A stretch of DNA of 64,000 nucleotides from Citrobacter telavivensis (GCA_009363175.1 CP045205.1:4340001-4404000); one strand, 5' to 3'; shown: positions 26,356-35,939, counted from the first letter of the stretch. The notes: generated by a model not told the origin, from the letters alone. Numbers and translations: made by a program.

Positions 26356-27293
26356 TCATTAGCGCCAGCCGTCGCACCGATATACCCGCTTTCTACAGTG
26401 AGTGGTTAATGAACCGCATTCGCGCGGGTTTTTTGCTGACCCGGAATCCCTTTAACTATCACCAGGTCTCTCGGGTGTCATTGCTTCCTGAAGATGTTGA
26501 TGCGATCGTATTCTGGACACGCAATCCTACGAAACTGCTCCCTTATCTTGATGAACTCTCGGAGATCGGCCACCGTTTTTACTTCCAGTTCACCCTCACC
26601 GGATATCCGCGGTTGATTGAGTCTAAAACCTTAAATCCGCATAAAGCACTCGAGGTTTTTAAACGACTGTCAGAAAAGATTGGCGCTGAAAAAGTCATCT
26701 GGCGTTATGACCCTATTCTTTTTTCAAACCTTCTTCCTTTTGACGAACATGTTCGCCTGTTCAGTAAGATCGCCACCGAATTAGAAGGTCATACCCGACG
26801 CGTCGTGATTAGCTTTGCTGATTTTTATCAAAAGACGGAAAAAAACCTTAAGGCTATTGATTCGCTCATATACAGCGATATCACACAAAACCATGAACTC
26901 TGTTTAACGCTGTCGCAAAGATTATCAGAAATTGCCCGACAACACGGACTGGATATCTACTCCTGCGCCGAAGAAGTCAATCTTACCGGGCAAGGCATTC
27001 AGCACGGTAAGTGTATTGATGAGGCGCTAATTAATGACTTATTTGGCTTATTCATACCTAATAGCAAAGATTCAGGTCAACGTGAGGCCTGTGGATGTGT
27101 GAAGAGCATAGACATCGGTACCTACAACACCTGTCTGCATGGATGTCAGTATTGCTACGCGACCTACAATCAGAATCAAGCCAACAGCAATTTCAAAAAG
27201 CACTCTCCAGAGAGTCCTTTTTTGTTAGGGGGTACAGATGGGGTTGATCCGCTTCTGCTAGAACCGGTACGTTTCCAGCCAACACTATTTTGA
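26352..27293 (+). CDS. DUF1848 protein with C-terminal radical-SAM-like cysteine motif
   Basis: This 313-residue protein opens with IISASRRTDIPAFYSEW, the DUF1848 signature. A TIM-barrel-like series of strands follows (AIVFWTRNP, YFQFTLTGY, VIWRYDPI, VVISFADFY, IYSCAEEVN). Near the end C261, C265 and C268 form CLHGCQYCYA, an exact CxxxCxxC radical-SAM pattern with an aromatic residue before the last Cys. C205, C221, C247 and C249 are further Cys. In standard radical-SAM enzymes this motif is near the N-terminus, so the order here looks permuted. It could be an iron-sulfur enzyme, perhaps related to spore-photoproduct-lyase-like proteins. Start overlaps the methyltransferase-like gene. Confidence 0.78.
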   Translation: MIISASRRTDIPAFYSEWLMNRIRAGFLLTRNPFNYHQVSRVSLLPEDVDAIVFWTRNPTKLLPYLDELSEIGHRFYFQFTLTGYPRLIESKTLNPHKALEVFKRLSEKIGAEKVIWRYDPILFSNLLPFDEHVRLFSKIATELEGHTRRVVISFADFYQKTEKNLKAIDSLIYSDITQNHELCLTLSQRLSEIARQHGLDIYSCAEEVNLTGQGIQHGKCIDEALINDLFGLFIPNSKDSGQREACGCVKSIDIGTYNTCLHGCQYCYATYNQNQANSNFKKHSPESPFLLGGTDGVDPLLLEPVRFQPTLF

Positions 27294-27320
27294 CGCCGTC
27301 AAAGGCCTTAAAATCCAGGC

Positions 27321-27336
27321 ACGCAACCGTTTTCCT
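27321..27336 (+). promoter_or_regulatory. PurR operator of purEK
   Basis: ACGCAACCGTTTTCCT matches the E. coli purE PurR site and the consensus ACGCAAACGTTTTCNT, 72 bp before purE. Guanine or hypoxanthine with PurR would repress purEK. Confidence 0.9.
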
Positions 27337-27407
27337 TGCCGATATAACGTGCTATTCTTTGTGGCCTCAAAAGCAGTGTGTCCCGCACCACAGGAGTTTT
27401 CAGACGC

Positions 27408-27917
27408 ATGTCTTCCCGCAATAATCCGGCGCGTGTCGCCATCGTGATGGGGTCCAAAAGTGACTGGGCTACCATGCAGTTCGCCGCCGAAATTTTTGAA
27501 ATCCTGGACGTCCCGCACCACGTTGAAGTGGTTTCTGCCCACCGCACCCCCGATAAACTGTTCAGCTTTGCCGAAAGCGCTGAAGAGAACGGCTATCAGG
27601 TGATTATTGCTGGCGCGGGTGGCGCGGCCCATCTTCCAGGTATGATTGCGGCGAAAACGCTGGTGCCGGTACTGGGTGTTCCTGTACAAAGCGCGGCGCT
27701 AAGCGGCGTCGACAGTCTGTACTCTATCGTACAGATGCCACGCGGCATTCCGGTCGGTACGCTGGCGATTGGTAAAGCGGGTGCGGCTAACGCAGCACTG
27801 CTGGCAGCGCAGATCCTGGCGACGCACGATAAAGCACTGCATCAGCGCCTGACCGACTGGCGCAACGCGCAAACGGATGAGGTGCTGGAGAATCCGGATC
27901 CGCGAGGTGCGGCATGA
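27408..27917 (+). CDS. purE: PurE, N5-CAIR mutase
   Basis: This 169-residue cytosolic enzyme moves the carboxyl of N5-CAIR to make CAIR in purine synthesis. The substrate loops MGSKSDWATM and SAHRTPDK (catalytic His) and AGAGGAAHLPGM are intact. The start MSSRNNPARV matches E. coli length exactly. It overlaps purK by 4 nt (ATGA). Expression should follow the PurR box upstream. Confidence 0.97.
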   Translation: MSSRNNPARVAIVMGSKSDWATMQFAAEIFEILDVPHHVEVVSAHRTPDKLFSFAESAEENGYQVIIAGAGGAAHLPGMIAAKTLVPVLGVPVQSAALSGVDSLYSIVQMPRGIPVGTLAIGKAGAANAALLAAQILATHDKALHQRLTDWRNAQTDEVLENPDPRGAA

Positions 27918-28981
27918 AACAGGTTTGCGTACTGGGCAACGGTCAGTTAGGACGTATGCTGCGTCAGGCTGGTGAACCGCTGGGCATCGCCGTCTGGCCA
28001 GTTGGCCTGGATGCGGAACCGGCCGCCGTCCCTTTTCAGCAGAGCGTAATCACCGCAGAAATCGAGCGCTGGCCGGAAACCGCCTTAACGCGTGAACTGG
28101 CACGTCATCCGGCCTTCGTGAACCGCGATGTCTTCCCGATCATTGCTGACCGTCTGACGCAAAAACAGCTTTTCGATAAGCTCGACCTGGCGACCGCCCC
28201 GTGGCAACTGCTGGCGGACAAAAGCGAATGGCCCGCCATTTTTAACCGTTTAGGCGAACTGGCCATTGTGAAACGTCGCGTCGGCGGTTATGACGGCCGT
28301 GGTCAGTGGCGTTTACGCACCAGTGAAACCGATCAACTGCCGGATGACAACTACGGCGAATGCATTGTCGAGCAGGGTATCAACTTCTCGGGTGAAGTGT
28401 CCCTCGTCGGCGCGCGCGCGCATGACGGCAGCACGGTGTTCTACCCGCTGACGCGTAACCTGCATCAGGACGGCATTCTGCGCACCAGCGTCGCCTTCCC
28501 GCGGGCTGATGCGAAACAGCAGGCGCAGGCCGAATCGATGCTTTCCGCTATCATGCAGGAACTGGGCTACGTCGGCGTGATGGCGATGGAGTGTTTTGTC
28601 ACTCCGGAAGGGCTGCTGATCAACGAACTGGCCCCGCGCGTGCATAACAGCGGTCACTGGACGCAAAACGGTGCCAGCATCAGCCAGTTTGAGCTGCATC
28701 TGCGGGCGATTACCGGTCTGCCGCTACCGGCACCGGTGGTCGACAGTCCGTCGGTGATGGTGAATCTGATTGGCAGCGACCTCAATTACGACTGGCTGAA
28801 ACTGCCGTTAGTGCATCTGCACTGGTACGACAAAGAAGTGCGTCCGGGGCGCAAAGTCGGTCACCTGAATCTGACCGACAGCGACACTGCGCGCCTGAGC
28901 GCCACGCTGGAAGCGCTCTCCCCGCTGCTGCCGACGGAATACGCCAGCGGTATCCTCTGGGCACAAACTCAGCTCAAATAA
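27914..28981 (+). CDS. purK: PurK, N5-carboxyaminoimidazole ribonucleotide synthetase
   Basis: This 355-residue ATP-grasp enzyme makes N5-CAIR from AIR, bicarbonate and ATP. The N-terminal GNGQLGRMLRQAG loop binds substrate; the ATP-grasp core has VKRRVGGYDGRGQWR and CFVTPEGLLINELAPRVHNSGHWT. It works directly with PurE, with which it overlaps. A terminator-like hairpin follows at 28992-29020. Confidence 0.97.
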   Translation: MKQVCVLGNGQLGRMLRQAGEPLGIAVWPVGLDAEPAAVPFQQSVITAEIERWPETALTRELARHPAFVNRDVFPIIADRLTQKQLFDKLDLATAPWQLLADKSEWPAIFNRLGELAIVKRRVGGYDGRGQWRLRTSETDQLPDDNYGECIVEQGINFSGEVSLVGARAHDGSTVFYPLTRNLHQDGILRTSVAFPRADAKQQAQAESMLSAIMQELGYVGVMAMECFVTPEGLLINELAPRVHNSGHWTQNGASISQFELHLRAITGLPLPAPVVDSPSVMVNLIGSDLNYDWLKLPLVHLHWYDKEVRPGRKVGHLNLTDSDTARLSATLEALSPLLPTEYASGILWAQTQLK

Positions 28982-28991
28982 GCCTTATATC

Positions 28992-29020
28992 GCGGGGAAG
29001 TTTAACTTATGCTTCCCCGC
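28992..29020 (+). terminator. hairpin terminator after purEK
   Basis: GCGGGGAAG pairs exactly with CTTCCCCGC around an 11-base loop, starting 11 nt after the purK stop, then CCTCTCCTT. The T tract is weak, so termination may be partial. Confidence 0.6.
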
Positions 29021-29078
29021 CCTCTCCTTCAGCGCGTAAAATCCCGCCCATTGCTGTTTGTTTTTTTCAGGATTTAAC

Positions 29079-30149
29079 ATGAACGATGGAACGGACTATC
29101 GCGCGATCCTTACCGCCGATACGCCTTTAATCGATGTCCGCGCGCCGGTTGAATTTCAACAGGGCGCAATGCCGGGTGCGATAAATTTGCCTTTAATGAA
29201 TGATGACGAGCGCGCCGCCGTGGGTACCTGCTATAAACGCCAGGGGCCGGAAGCCGCGCTTGAACTCGGCCATCAACTTGTCTGCGGTGACATTCGCCAG
29301 CAGCGTCTGGATGCCTGGCGCGAAGCCTGCCGGCAACACCCGCAGGGCTACCTCTGCTGCGCCCGGGGCGGTCAGCGCTCCCACATTGTCCAGCAATGGC
29401 TACGCGAGTCAGGCGTGGATTACCCGTTGATCGAAGGCGGCTACAAGGCGCTACGCCAAGCCGCGATTGCCGCCACGGAAGAACAGGTGCAAAAACCGAT
29501 TGTGCTGATTGGCGGCTGCACCGGCAATGGCAAAACGCAGCTGGTGCAACAGCAGGAAAATGGGGTGGATCTCGAGGGCCTGGCCCGTCATCGCGGCTCC
29601 TCTTTTGGCCGCACCCTGGAACCCCAGCTCAGTCAGGCAAGTTTCGAAAATCTACTGGCGGTGACGCTTCTCAAAAAGCAGGCCACGCGCTGGGTGCTGG
29701 AAGATGAAGGCCGGATGATTGGCTCTAACCATCTGCCGGAATGTCTGCGCGAGCGCATGGCCCAGGCCATTATCGCCGTGATTGACGATCCGTTCGAGCG
29801 GCGTCTTGAGCGCCTGCGTGAAGAGTATTTTGTGCGAATGCATCATGATTTCACCCATGCGTATGGTGAAGAGCAGGGATGGCGGGAATACAGCGACTAT
29901 CTGCATCATGGGCTTTGTGCAATTAAGCGGCGTCTGGGTTTACAGCGATTCAACGAGTTGACCGCAAAGCTGGACGTGGCGCTGGATGAGCAGCGTCGAA
30001 CCGGCAGCACCGAGACGCATTTCAGCTGGTTAGTGCCGCTGCTGGAAGAGTATTACGATCCGATGTATCGCTATCAGTTGGATAAGAAAGCCGGGAAGGT
30101 TGTTTTTCGCGGGACATTTGAAGAGGTTGCTCAGTGGCTGAGCCACTAA
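29079..30149 (+). CDS. selU: SelU/MnmH, tRNA 2-selenouridine synthase
   Basis: This 356-residue enzyme swaps the sulfur of 2-thiouridine for selenium at wobble position 34 of certain tRNAs. An N-terminal rhodanese domain carries active-site C94 (LCCARGGQRSH), next to an ATPase-like domain with a P-loop (GGCTGNGKTQLV). It is a little shorter than E. coli MnmH (364 aa), mainly at the N-terminus. The ATG at 29079 is the first in the family's usual place; the frame is open to 29058. In K-12 many allantoin genes separate it from purK; here purK is its direct neighbour. Confidence 0.95.
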   Translation: MNDGTDYRAILTADTPLIDVRAPVEFQQGAMPGAINLPLMNDDERAAVGTCYKRQGPEAALELGHQLVCGDIRQQRLDAWREACRQHPQGYLCCARGGQRSHIVQQWLRESGVDYPLIEGGYKALRQAAIAATEEQVQKPIVLIGGCTGNGKTQLVQQQENGVDLEGLARHRGSSFGRTLEPQLSQASFENLLAVTLLKKQATRWVLEDEGRMIGSNHLPECLRERMAQAIIAVIDDPFERRLERLREEYFVRMHHDFTHAYGEEQGWREYSDYLHHGLCAIKRRLGLQRFNELTAKLDVALDEQRRTGSTETHFSWLVPLLEEYYDPMYRYQLDKKAGKVVFRGTFEEVAQWLSH

Positions 30150-30152
30150 AAA

Positions 30153-30291
30153 TTGCCGGATGGCGACGCGCACGCGTCTTATCCGGCCTACAAATCACCA
30201 CAGTCCTGTAGGACAGCGTCATCCGGAACACAAATCACTACCGCCCTCCAGTCCTCCAGGCCCGGTAAGCGTCAGCGTCACCGGGCACAGC
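30153..30291. repeat. REP cluster between selU and the porin gene
   Basis: A full palindrome (TGCCGGATGGCG...TTATCCGGCCTAC) is followed by degenerate units (CTGTAGGAC...TCATCCGGAA; AGGCCCGGTAAGCGTCAG...CCGGGCA). It separates convergent genes. Confidence 0.75.
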
Positions 30292-31194
30292 ATCAGACTC
30301 AGAAGTCGTAACGCAGACGCACCAGGTTCATATCACCCAGGTTGTCGGTGCTGGAGGTAAAGACGTGTTCGTAATCAACACGGAAACCGTAATCCAGCTG
30401 GAAGCTGATACCCACCCCGTTGTCGGTACGCAGGTAATTGCGACCATTCACGTATTCAATGCGATCGCCCATGAAGTACGGCTGAACGGATTTCAACGCA
30501 TACTGGTTGATTGGGAATTTATAGCCTGCAAAGTATTCCAGACCCCACGCATCACCGGCAAAGTAATCGTTAACAGACACTTTTTTGGTGGTCATAAAGT
30601 TCTGGTACCAGCCGCCGCCCAGGGAGAAGGTCCAGTTATCCGGCGTCCAGCTCAGTGCGGTACCCACGATGTTCTGATCGTACGTTTTGTTGCTGTTACC
30701 ACGTATTTCCGCACGGGTGTAGTTCCACGCCGTACCCCAGCTCAGATCGTCAGTAATATGATAATCCGCACCCAGTGAACCGCCACCTTTACGTTTGTAG
30801 TTCAGACCATTGTTCGGGTTGTAGTCATCGCTGAACAGGTAAGAAGCGTAGAGATCAACATCGCCAACCGTTTTCTTATATTTCAGCATCTTGCGGGAAC
30901 GGTAAGAACCGTCGTAGTCGCCGTTAATCCCGTTACCCGGTGCCTGACCAATCATGTCGTAGTCCCAGATATCGGTTTTTGCACCGACCACATCGTAGTA
31001 GATGCTGTTCTGTTGACCGAAGGTCAGCGTACCCCAGGTATTACTCTTCAGACCGGTGTACAGCATACGACGGGTGGTGTCGTGTGCGCCGTCTGCATAG
31101 TGGTTGTCCCAGTTGAACTGCGCCGGAATGTTGAATCGCCACGGGTTTAACAGACACCTCAGAGTCATTTAAGATGGCTTAAAGAGAGGTGCCC

Positions 31195-31473
31195 ATGAGC
31201 GGTAAGCGTTATCCCGAAGAGTTTAAAATTGAAGCAGTCAAACAGGTTGTTGATCGCGGTTATTCTGTTGCCAGCGTTGCAACACGTCTCGATATCACCA
31301 CCCACAGCCTTTACGCCTGGATAAAGAAGTACGGTCCGGATTCTTCCACTAATAAAGAACAGTCAGATGCTCAGGCCGAGATCCGCCGTCTTCAGAAAGA
31401 GCTGAAGCGGGTTACCGACGAACGGGACATATTAAAAAAAGCCGCGGCGTACTTCGCAAAGCTGTCCGACTGA
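31195..31473 (+). CDS. IS3-family transposase OrfA
   Basis: This 92-residue DNA-binding part of the transposase has an N-terminal helix-turn-helix (RYPEEFKIEAVKQVVDRGYS, VATRLDITTHSLYAWIKKY) and a leucine-zipper-like coiled coil (about 60-85). A run of seven A at 31434-31440 near its end is the expected -1 slippage site that joins it to OrfB. GAGAGG precedes the ATG. Confidence 0.92.
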   Translation: MSGKRYPEEFKIEAVKQVVDRGYSVASVATRLDITTHSLYAWIKKYGPDSSTNKEQSDAQAEIRRLQKELKRVTDERDILKKAAAYFAKLSD

Positions 31474-32342
31474 GGTACGCCTTTATCCGTGACAACACCT
31501 GTTGCTGGCCTGTTCGCCTGCTCTGTCGGGTGCTGGATGTTCATCCCAGTGGTTTTTACGCCTGGCTTCAGCAGCCGCATTCACAACGCCATCAGGCAGA
31601 CCTGAGACTGACAGGACAGATTAAACAGTTCTGGCTGGAATCGGGATGCGTCTATGGTTATCGCAAAATCCATTTGGATCTGCGGGACAGCGGGCAACAG
31701 TGCGGAGTGAACAGAGTCTGGCGACTGATGAAACGTGTCGGGATAAAGGCTCAGGTCGGATACCGGAGCCCGCGGGCACGTAAAGGCGAGGCCAGTATCG
31801 TGTCGCCCAACAGGCTCCAGCGACAGTTCAATCCGGATGCTCCGGATGAGCGTTGGGTAACGGACATAACCTACATCAGGACCCACGAAGGCTGGCTGTA
31901 TCTTGCCGTGGTTGTTGATCTGTTCTCACGCAAAATTATCGGCTGGTCCATGCAATCCCGGATGACAAAGGACATTGTCCTGAACGCACTGCTGATGGCT
32001 GTATGGCGGCGTAATCCCCAAAAACAGGTGCTGGTTCATTCGGATCAGGGCAGTCAGTACACAAGCCATGAGTGGCAGTCGTTCCTGAAATCACACGGCC
32101 TGGAGGGCAGCATGAGCCGTCGCGGTAACTGCCATGATAATGCGGTTGCAGAAAGCTTTTTCCAGTTGTTGAAACGCGAACGGATAAAGAAAAAGATCTA
32201 CGGAACGCGGGAAGAAGCCCGCAGCGATATTTTTGATTACATCGAAATGTTTTATAACAGTAAGCGTCGGCATGGTTCTAGCGATCAGATGTCACCGACA
32301 GAATATGAAAACCAGTATTATCAACGGCTCGGAAGTGTCTAG
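31470..32342 (+). CDS. IS3-family transposase OrfB (catalytic part)
   Basis: This is the rve-type integrase core with the DDE triad: D in WVTDITYIRT, D in VHSDQGSQYTS and E in NAVAESFFQLLKRE. An HTH_21-type region precedes it (GYRKIHLDLRD). The frame is continuous with the -1 frame from the A7 run in orfA, so it should be made as an OrfAB fusion. LRYAFIRDN is the usual first segment after the orfA stop; no strong independent start is seen. Its stop lies in the right inverted repeat. Apparently functional. Confidence 0.92.
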   Translation: MRYAFIRDNTCCWPVRLLCRVLDVHPSGFYAWLQQPHSQRHQADLRLTGQIKQFWLESGCVYGYRKIHLDLRDSGQQCGVNRVWRLMKRVGIKAQVGYRSPRARKGEASIVSPNRLQRQFNPDAPDERWVTDITYIRTHEGWLYLAVVVDLFSRKIIGWSMQSRMTKDIVLNALLMAVWRRNPQKQVLVHSDQGSQYTSHEWQSFLKSHGLEGSMSRRGNCHDNAVAESFFQLLKRERIKKKIYGTREEARSDIFDYIEMFYNSKRRHGSSDQMSPTEYENQYYQRLGSV

Positions 32343-32841
32343 ATTATCCGTGGCGATTCATGTTAACGCCCAGCTCGTAGAAGCTGATCCAACTGATGTC
32401 ATCAAACAGATAGTAATCTGCCGCGAAGCGGAAACGAGTGCCGCCGTCGAAGCCATTACGCTTATAGCCATTTGCGCCGTCATCGCCCGTCATGTTCTGG
32501 AACTGAGGACGAATACTCCCGCCAACGGTAAAGTTGAGACGGCTCAGCGGATTGCCCGCCTGCGGATCTTGTTTCAGAACGGTGATTTCCGCCTGAGAGG
32601 CGAAAGACGTCAATGCCACTGCTGCGCCGATCGATGCCGCCAGCGCTGTTGTTTTTATAGTCATTATTTTTCCTTGATAGATTTCCTGCTAACTATTCAG
32701 CAATTGAATATTAACTGGTATTAACACTGACGTGTTGGCGGGTTTTTAATGATTTGTGCCGTTAAACAGCGAGGGGTTATCAATTTATGCTACTAAGAAA
32801 GTACGCGCCAGCATAAAAACCGGCGCGTCATTATCACGGAG

Positions 32842-35256
32842 TTAAACAGTAAACTGGCGGAACAATGCTTTCCCTTTCAGGAGACGGATACCGAGCCAGC
32901 CACCGCAAAGGGAAAGTAAAAGCGCACCACAGACCGGCAGGATAATCCACAAGCGCCAGTCAGGTTCCCACGGGAAGTCAAACACCCGGGTTTGCAGCAC
33001 CGCCAGCGCGGTTTCTGCGCCAATGGACGCCACCAGCCCGGAGACCATCCCCAGCATGGCGAATTCGCACCACAGCGTAGTACGCAAGAGTTTCTTACCC
33101 GCGCCTAATGTACGCCAGACCACCAGTTCCTGATGGCGCTGACGCATACCGACCTGCACCTGCGCCAGTAACAGCAGCATGCCGCAGGCGGTCACCAGCA
33201 CGACCATCACTTCCAGCGCCCGACTGACCTGCTCCAGCACCTGCCCCACCTGTTTAAGGATCGCGCCGATGTCTAACAGGCTGATGGTCGGGAACTCACG
33301 GTTAAGCTGCGTCAGCATGCCGTTGCCGTTCTCCCAACGAAAGCTGGTCAGCCAGCTCTGCGGCTGTCCATCCAGCGCGCCGGAGGGGAAGATAAAGAAA
33401 AAGTTAGGTCGCAGGCTCTCCCAATCCACCCGACGCAAACTGGTTACCTTTGCGCTGAACTCCTGGGTGTCGCCCATAAAGGTTACGCTGTCGCCAAGTG
33501 AGATGTTCAGTCGTTTTGCCAGCCCCTCTTCCATCGACACCTCGCCTTTTGCTGGCGGCCAGTTGCCGGCGGTAATCGGGTTGTGGTCAGGACGACTCTC
33601 CTGCCAGGTCAGGTTCAGTTCGCGATTCAGGGACTCATCCTGCCCGCCTTCGGTTGGCGTATTGTTTATCGCCGTCAACCGCGCCCGCACAATCGGATAG
33701 AACGCTTCCGGGATCACCTGATGCTCTGAGAGAAAGGCCTTCACCTGTGGCACCTGTTCAGAGGCAATGTTGATCAGAAAATAGTTGGGACTTTCCGGCG
33801 GAAGCTGCTGCTGCCAGCGATCCAGCAGATCGCCGCGTAATACCAGCAGCAGCGCCAGCAGCATAAACGACAGTGAAAACGCCGACAGCTGGCTCAGGGT
33901 CGACCACGGCTGACGCAGCAGGCGACTGACCGCGAGGCGGAGCGGCAGCGCCGATAGCGTCATTCCACGCAGAACGTTCAGCAGCATCCAACCCAGCACG
34001 CCACACAGCAGCGCCAGTACCACTGCTCCCGCCAGCACCGCCCACAGCAACGGACTTCCGCCCATTAATCCGGCCAGTAACAGCACCACCACTACGGTCA
34101 CGATCGGCAAATAGAATTTCAGCGGCCAGACGTTTGCCACCACGTCACGACGCAATACGCGCAGCGGTTGGGTGGCGAGCAACAAGCGATACGGACGCAA
34201 ACCGACCAGCAGTGAGATCACCGTCATGGTCCCCAACGCCCAGATCCACGGCCAGAAACTGGCAGGCGGCAGCGCGGCAGGCAGCACCGGTTTGAGCAGC
34301 ACCATCAGCATCTTTTCAAATAGCAGGCCGATCGCCCCACCCGTCACGGCGGAAAGGACCAGCACCATTAGCCACTGCCCGACAATCAGTTTTCGCAGTT
34401 GCGCCCTGCCCGCACCGAGCGTTTTCAGAATCGCCACCAGATCGTAACGGCTGCGACAGTAGTGATTCATCGCCACCGCTACCGCAGCGACGGCCAGCAA
34501 CAGCGTTAATAGCGCCGAAAGGAGGAGAAACTGTTGCGAACGCTCGAGGGATTTCCCCAGTGCGCCTTCATCCTGCTCAAGTCCGTACCAGCGATGTTCC
34601 GGCTTCAGCTGCGGTAGCAACCACCTTTCGTAGCCATCAAGCTGTTGCGGCGTACCGCCAAATTTATAGCGCCATGTAACGCGACTACCAGGCTGTACGG
34701 CACCGGTTTTTGCAACGTCCGCCGTATTCATTAACAGGCGCGGGGCCATCTGGAAGGGGTTAAAGCCGGAGTCCGGCTCCTGCACCACTTCACCGGCAAT
34801 GCGCAGCGTGGCGTCGCCGACATCAATGGTGTCGCCGGTTTTCAGATTCAGCAACGCCATCAACCGCGGTGCCAGCAGTACCGTTCCCGGCAGCGGTTTG
34901 AGTCCCGGAGGGTTGGTTTCCAGCTCGCCGTACATCGGATAGATGTCATCGACCGCTTTGACATTCGCCAGCTGTGGCGTGTCACCGGCAAAGGTCATCG
35001 TGGCAAAGGTCAGTTGCTCTCCCACCTTCAGACCGCGCTTACGCGCTTCATCAATCCACGCCTGCGGCACCTCGCGCGAGCTGCGCAGTGCCCGGTCGCC
35101 CGCCATAAACTCACGACTTTGCTGACTTAGCCCTTTTTCCATACGATCGCTGATATTGCCCAGCGCCAGCACGCAGGCCACCGCCAGACTCAGTGCCAGC
35201 CAGACAATCAACAGCGATGGCGAGCGCCATTCGCGCCAGAACCAGCGTGCGATCAT
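32842..35256 (-). CDS. ybbP: YbbP, FtsX-family ABC transporter permease
   Basis: This 804-residue inner-membrane protein has one N-terminal helix, a large periplasmic domain, four central helices, a second periplasmic domain and three C-terminal helices. Two FtsX segments (LLTLLLAVAAVAVAMNHYCR and VVLVTACGMLLLLAQVQVGM) mark the MacB/LolC-like mechanotransmission class. It pairs with ATPase YbbA, overlapping by 4 nt. The substrate is unknown; the neighbouring divergent tesA has prompted suggestions of a lipid or hydrophobic-compound role. Confidence 0.95.
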   Translation of the reverse strand: MIARWFWREWRSPSLLIVWLALSLAVACVLALGNISDRMEKGLSQQSREFMAGDRALRSSREVPQAWIDEARKRGLKVGEQLTFATMTFAGDTPQLANVKAVDDIYPMYGELETNPPGLKPLPGTVLLAPRLMALLNLKTGDTIDVGDATLRIAGEVVQEPDSGFNPFQMAPRLLMNTADVAKTGAVQPGSRVTWRYKFGGTPQQLDGYERWLLPQLKPEHRWYGLEQDEGALGKSLERSQQFLLLSALLTLLLAVAAVAVAMNHYCRSRYDLVAILKTLGAGRAQLRKLIVGQWLMVLVLSAVTGGAIGLLFEKMLMVLLKPVLPAALPPASFWPWIWALGTMTVISLLVGLRPYRLLLATQPLRVLRRDVVANVWPLKFYLPIVTVVVVLLLAGLMGGSPLLWAVLAGAVVLALLCGVLGWMLLNVLRGMTLSALPLRLAVSRLLRQPWSTLSQLSAFSLSFMLLALLLVLRGDLLDRWQQQLPPESPNYFLINIASEQVPQVKAFLSEHQVIPEAFYPIVRARLTAINNTPTEGGQDESLNRELNLTWQESRPDHNPITAGNWPPAKGEVSMEEGLAKRLNISLGDSVTFMGDTQEFSAKVTSLRRVDWESLRPNFFFIFPSGALDGQPQSWLTSFRWENGNGMLTQLNREFPTISLLDIGAILKQVGQVLEQVSRALEVMVVLVTACGMLLLLAQVQVGMRQRHQELVVWRTLGAGKKLLRTTLWCEFAMLGMVSGLVASIGAETALAVLQTRVFDFPWEPDWRLWIILPVCGALLLSLCGGWLGIRLLKGKALFRQFTV

Positions 35257-35939
35257 GCCTCCTCCTGCAACTGTCCGTTCACCAGCCGCAATCGTCGGTT
35301 ACAGCGCGCCGCCAGTTGCGGATCGTGAGTCACCAGGATGAGCGTGGTGCCATGCTCGCGGTTAAGCGAAAAGAGCAGATCGGCAATTTTCTCGCCGGTC
35401 TGCCGGTCGAGGTTACCCGTCGGCTCATCGGCAAACAGTACGTCCGGGCGGCCATTAAAAGCGCGCGCCAGCGCCACGCGCTGCTGCTCACCACCGGAAA
35501 GCTGTGCCGGAAGATGGTCCAGACGCTTACCCAGTCCCAGTTGCTCAAGCAGTGCTTTCGCCCCCGCTTTACTTTGTCCGCTGTTTTCGCCGCGCAGCAG
35601 TGCGGGAAGTTCGACGTTCTCCAGCGCGTTCAGCGTGGGAATCAACATAAATGACTGAAAGACAAAGCCAACATGCTGCGCGCGCAGTTGGGCCCGGGCC
35701 TCCTCATCCATCTGGTGTAACGGTTTACCCACCAGATTGACTTCGCCGTCGGTACCGTCATCCAGTCCAGCGAGGATCGCCAGCAGCGTGGATTTCCCTG
35801 AACCCGACTCGCCAATCAGCGCAATGGTCTCAGCGCGTTTGACAACCAGTTCAACTCCGGTAAGGATGGAAAGCTCGTGCTCCCCCTGACCGACGGACTT
35901 CTTAAGATGATGAACTTCAACAATGTTTTCCGCTGGCAT
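35253..35939 (-). CDS. ybbA: YbbA, ABC transporter ATPase
   Basis: This 228-residue LolD/MacB-type ATPase has Walker A GESGSGKST (about 38-46), signature LSGGEQQRVALARA, Walker B VLFADEPTGNLD and the H-loop VTHD. It powers YbbP. Its start region overlaps that of the opposite-strand tesA by 33 bp, a tight divergent arrangement also found in E. coli. Confidence 0.96.
   Translation of the reverse strand: MPAENIVEVHHLKKSVGQGEHELSILTGVELVVKRAETIALIGESGSGKSTLLAILAGLDDGTDGEVNLVGKPLHQMDEEARAQLRAQHVGFVFQSFMLIPTLNALENVELPALLRGENSGQSKAGAKALLEQLGLGKRLDHLPAQLSGGEQQRVALARAFNGRPDVLFADEPTGNLDRQTGEKIADLLFSLNREHGTTLILVTHDPQLAARCNRRLRLVNGQLQEEA

Larger units (their letters stand above)
31132..32360 (+). mobile_element. 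IS3-family insertion sequence, 1229 bp
   Basis: The ends carry inverted repeats: TGAATCGCCACGG at 31132-31144 and its complement at 32348-32360, with AGACAC and GAG matches further in. A TGT target duplication flanks it on both sides (31129-31131 and 32361-32363). Two overlapping transposase frames fill it. Length, orfA/orfB layout and 3-bp duplication fit the IS3 family (probably IS51 group). It looks intact and recent. I do not give an ISfinder name. Confidence 0.93.
30299..32664 (-). pseudogene. outer-membrane porin gene split by an IS element
   Basis: The N-terminal part (32363-32664; signal peptide MTIKTTALAASIGAAVALTS, cleaved near SQA-EIT) and C-terminal part (30299-31131; ending VRLRYDF) belong to one gram-negative porin. 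Joining them with one copy of the TGT duplication restores an unbroken 377-residue frame reading ELGVNIPAQFNW across the joint. As it stands, the first part ends in a stop inside the IS (GVNMNRHG*). The protein has many alternating beta strands and a terminal Phe, as porins require. The specific porin and substrate are not known. It lies between selU and ybbP, where K-12 has rhs and allantoin genes. Confidence 0.88.
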
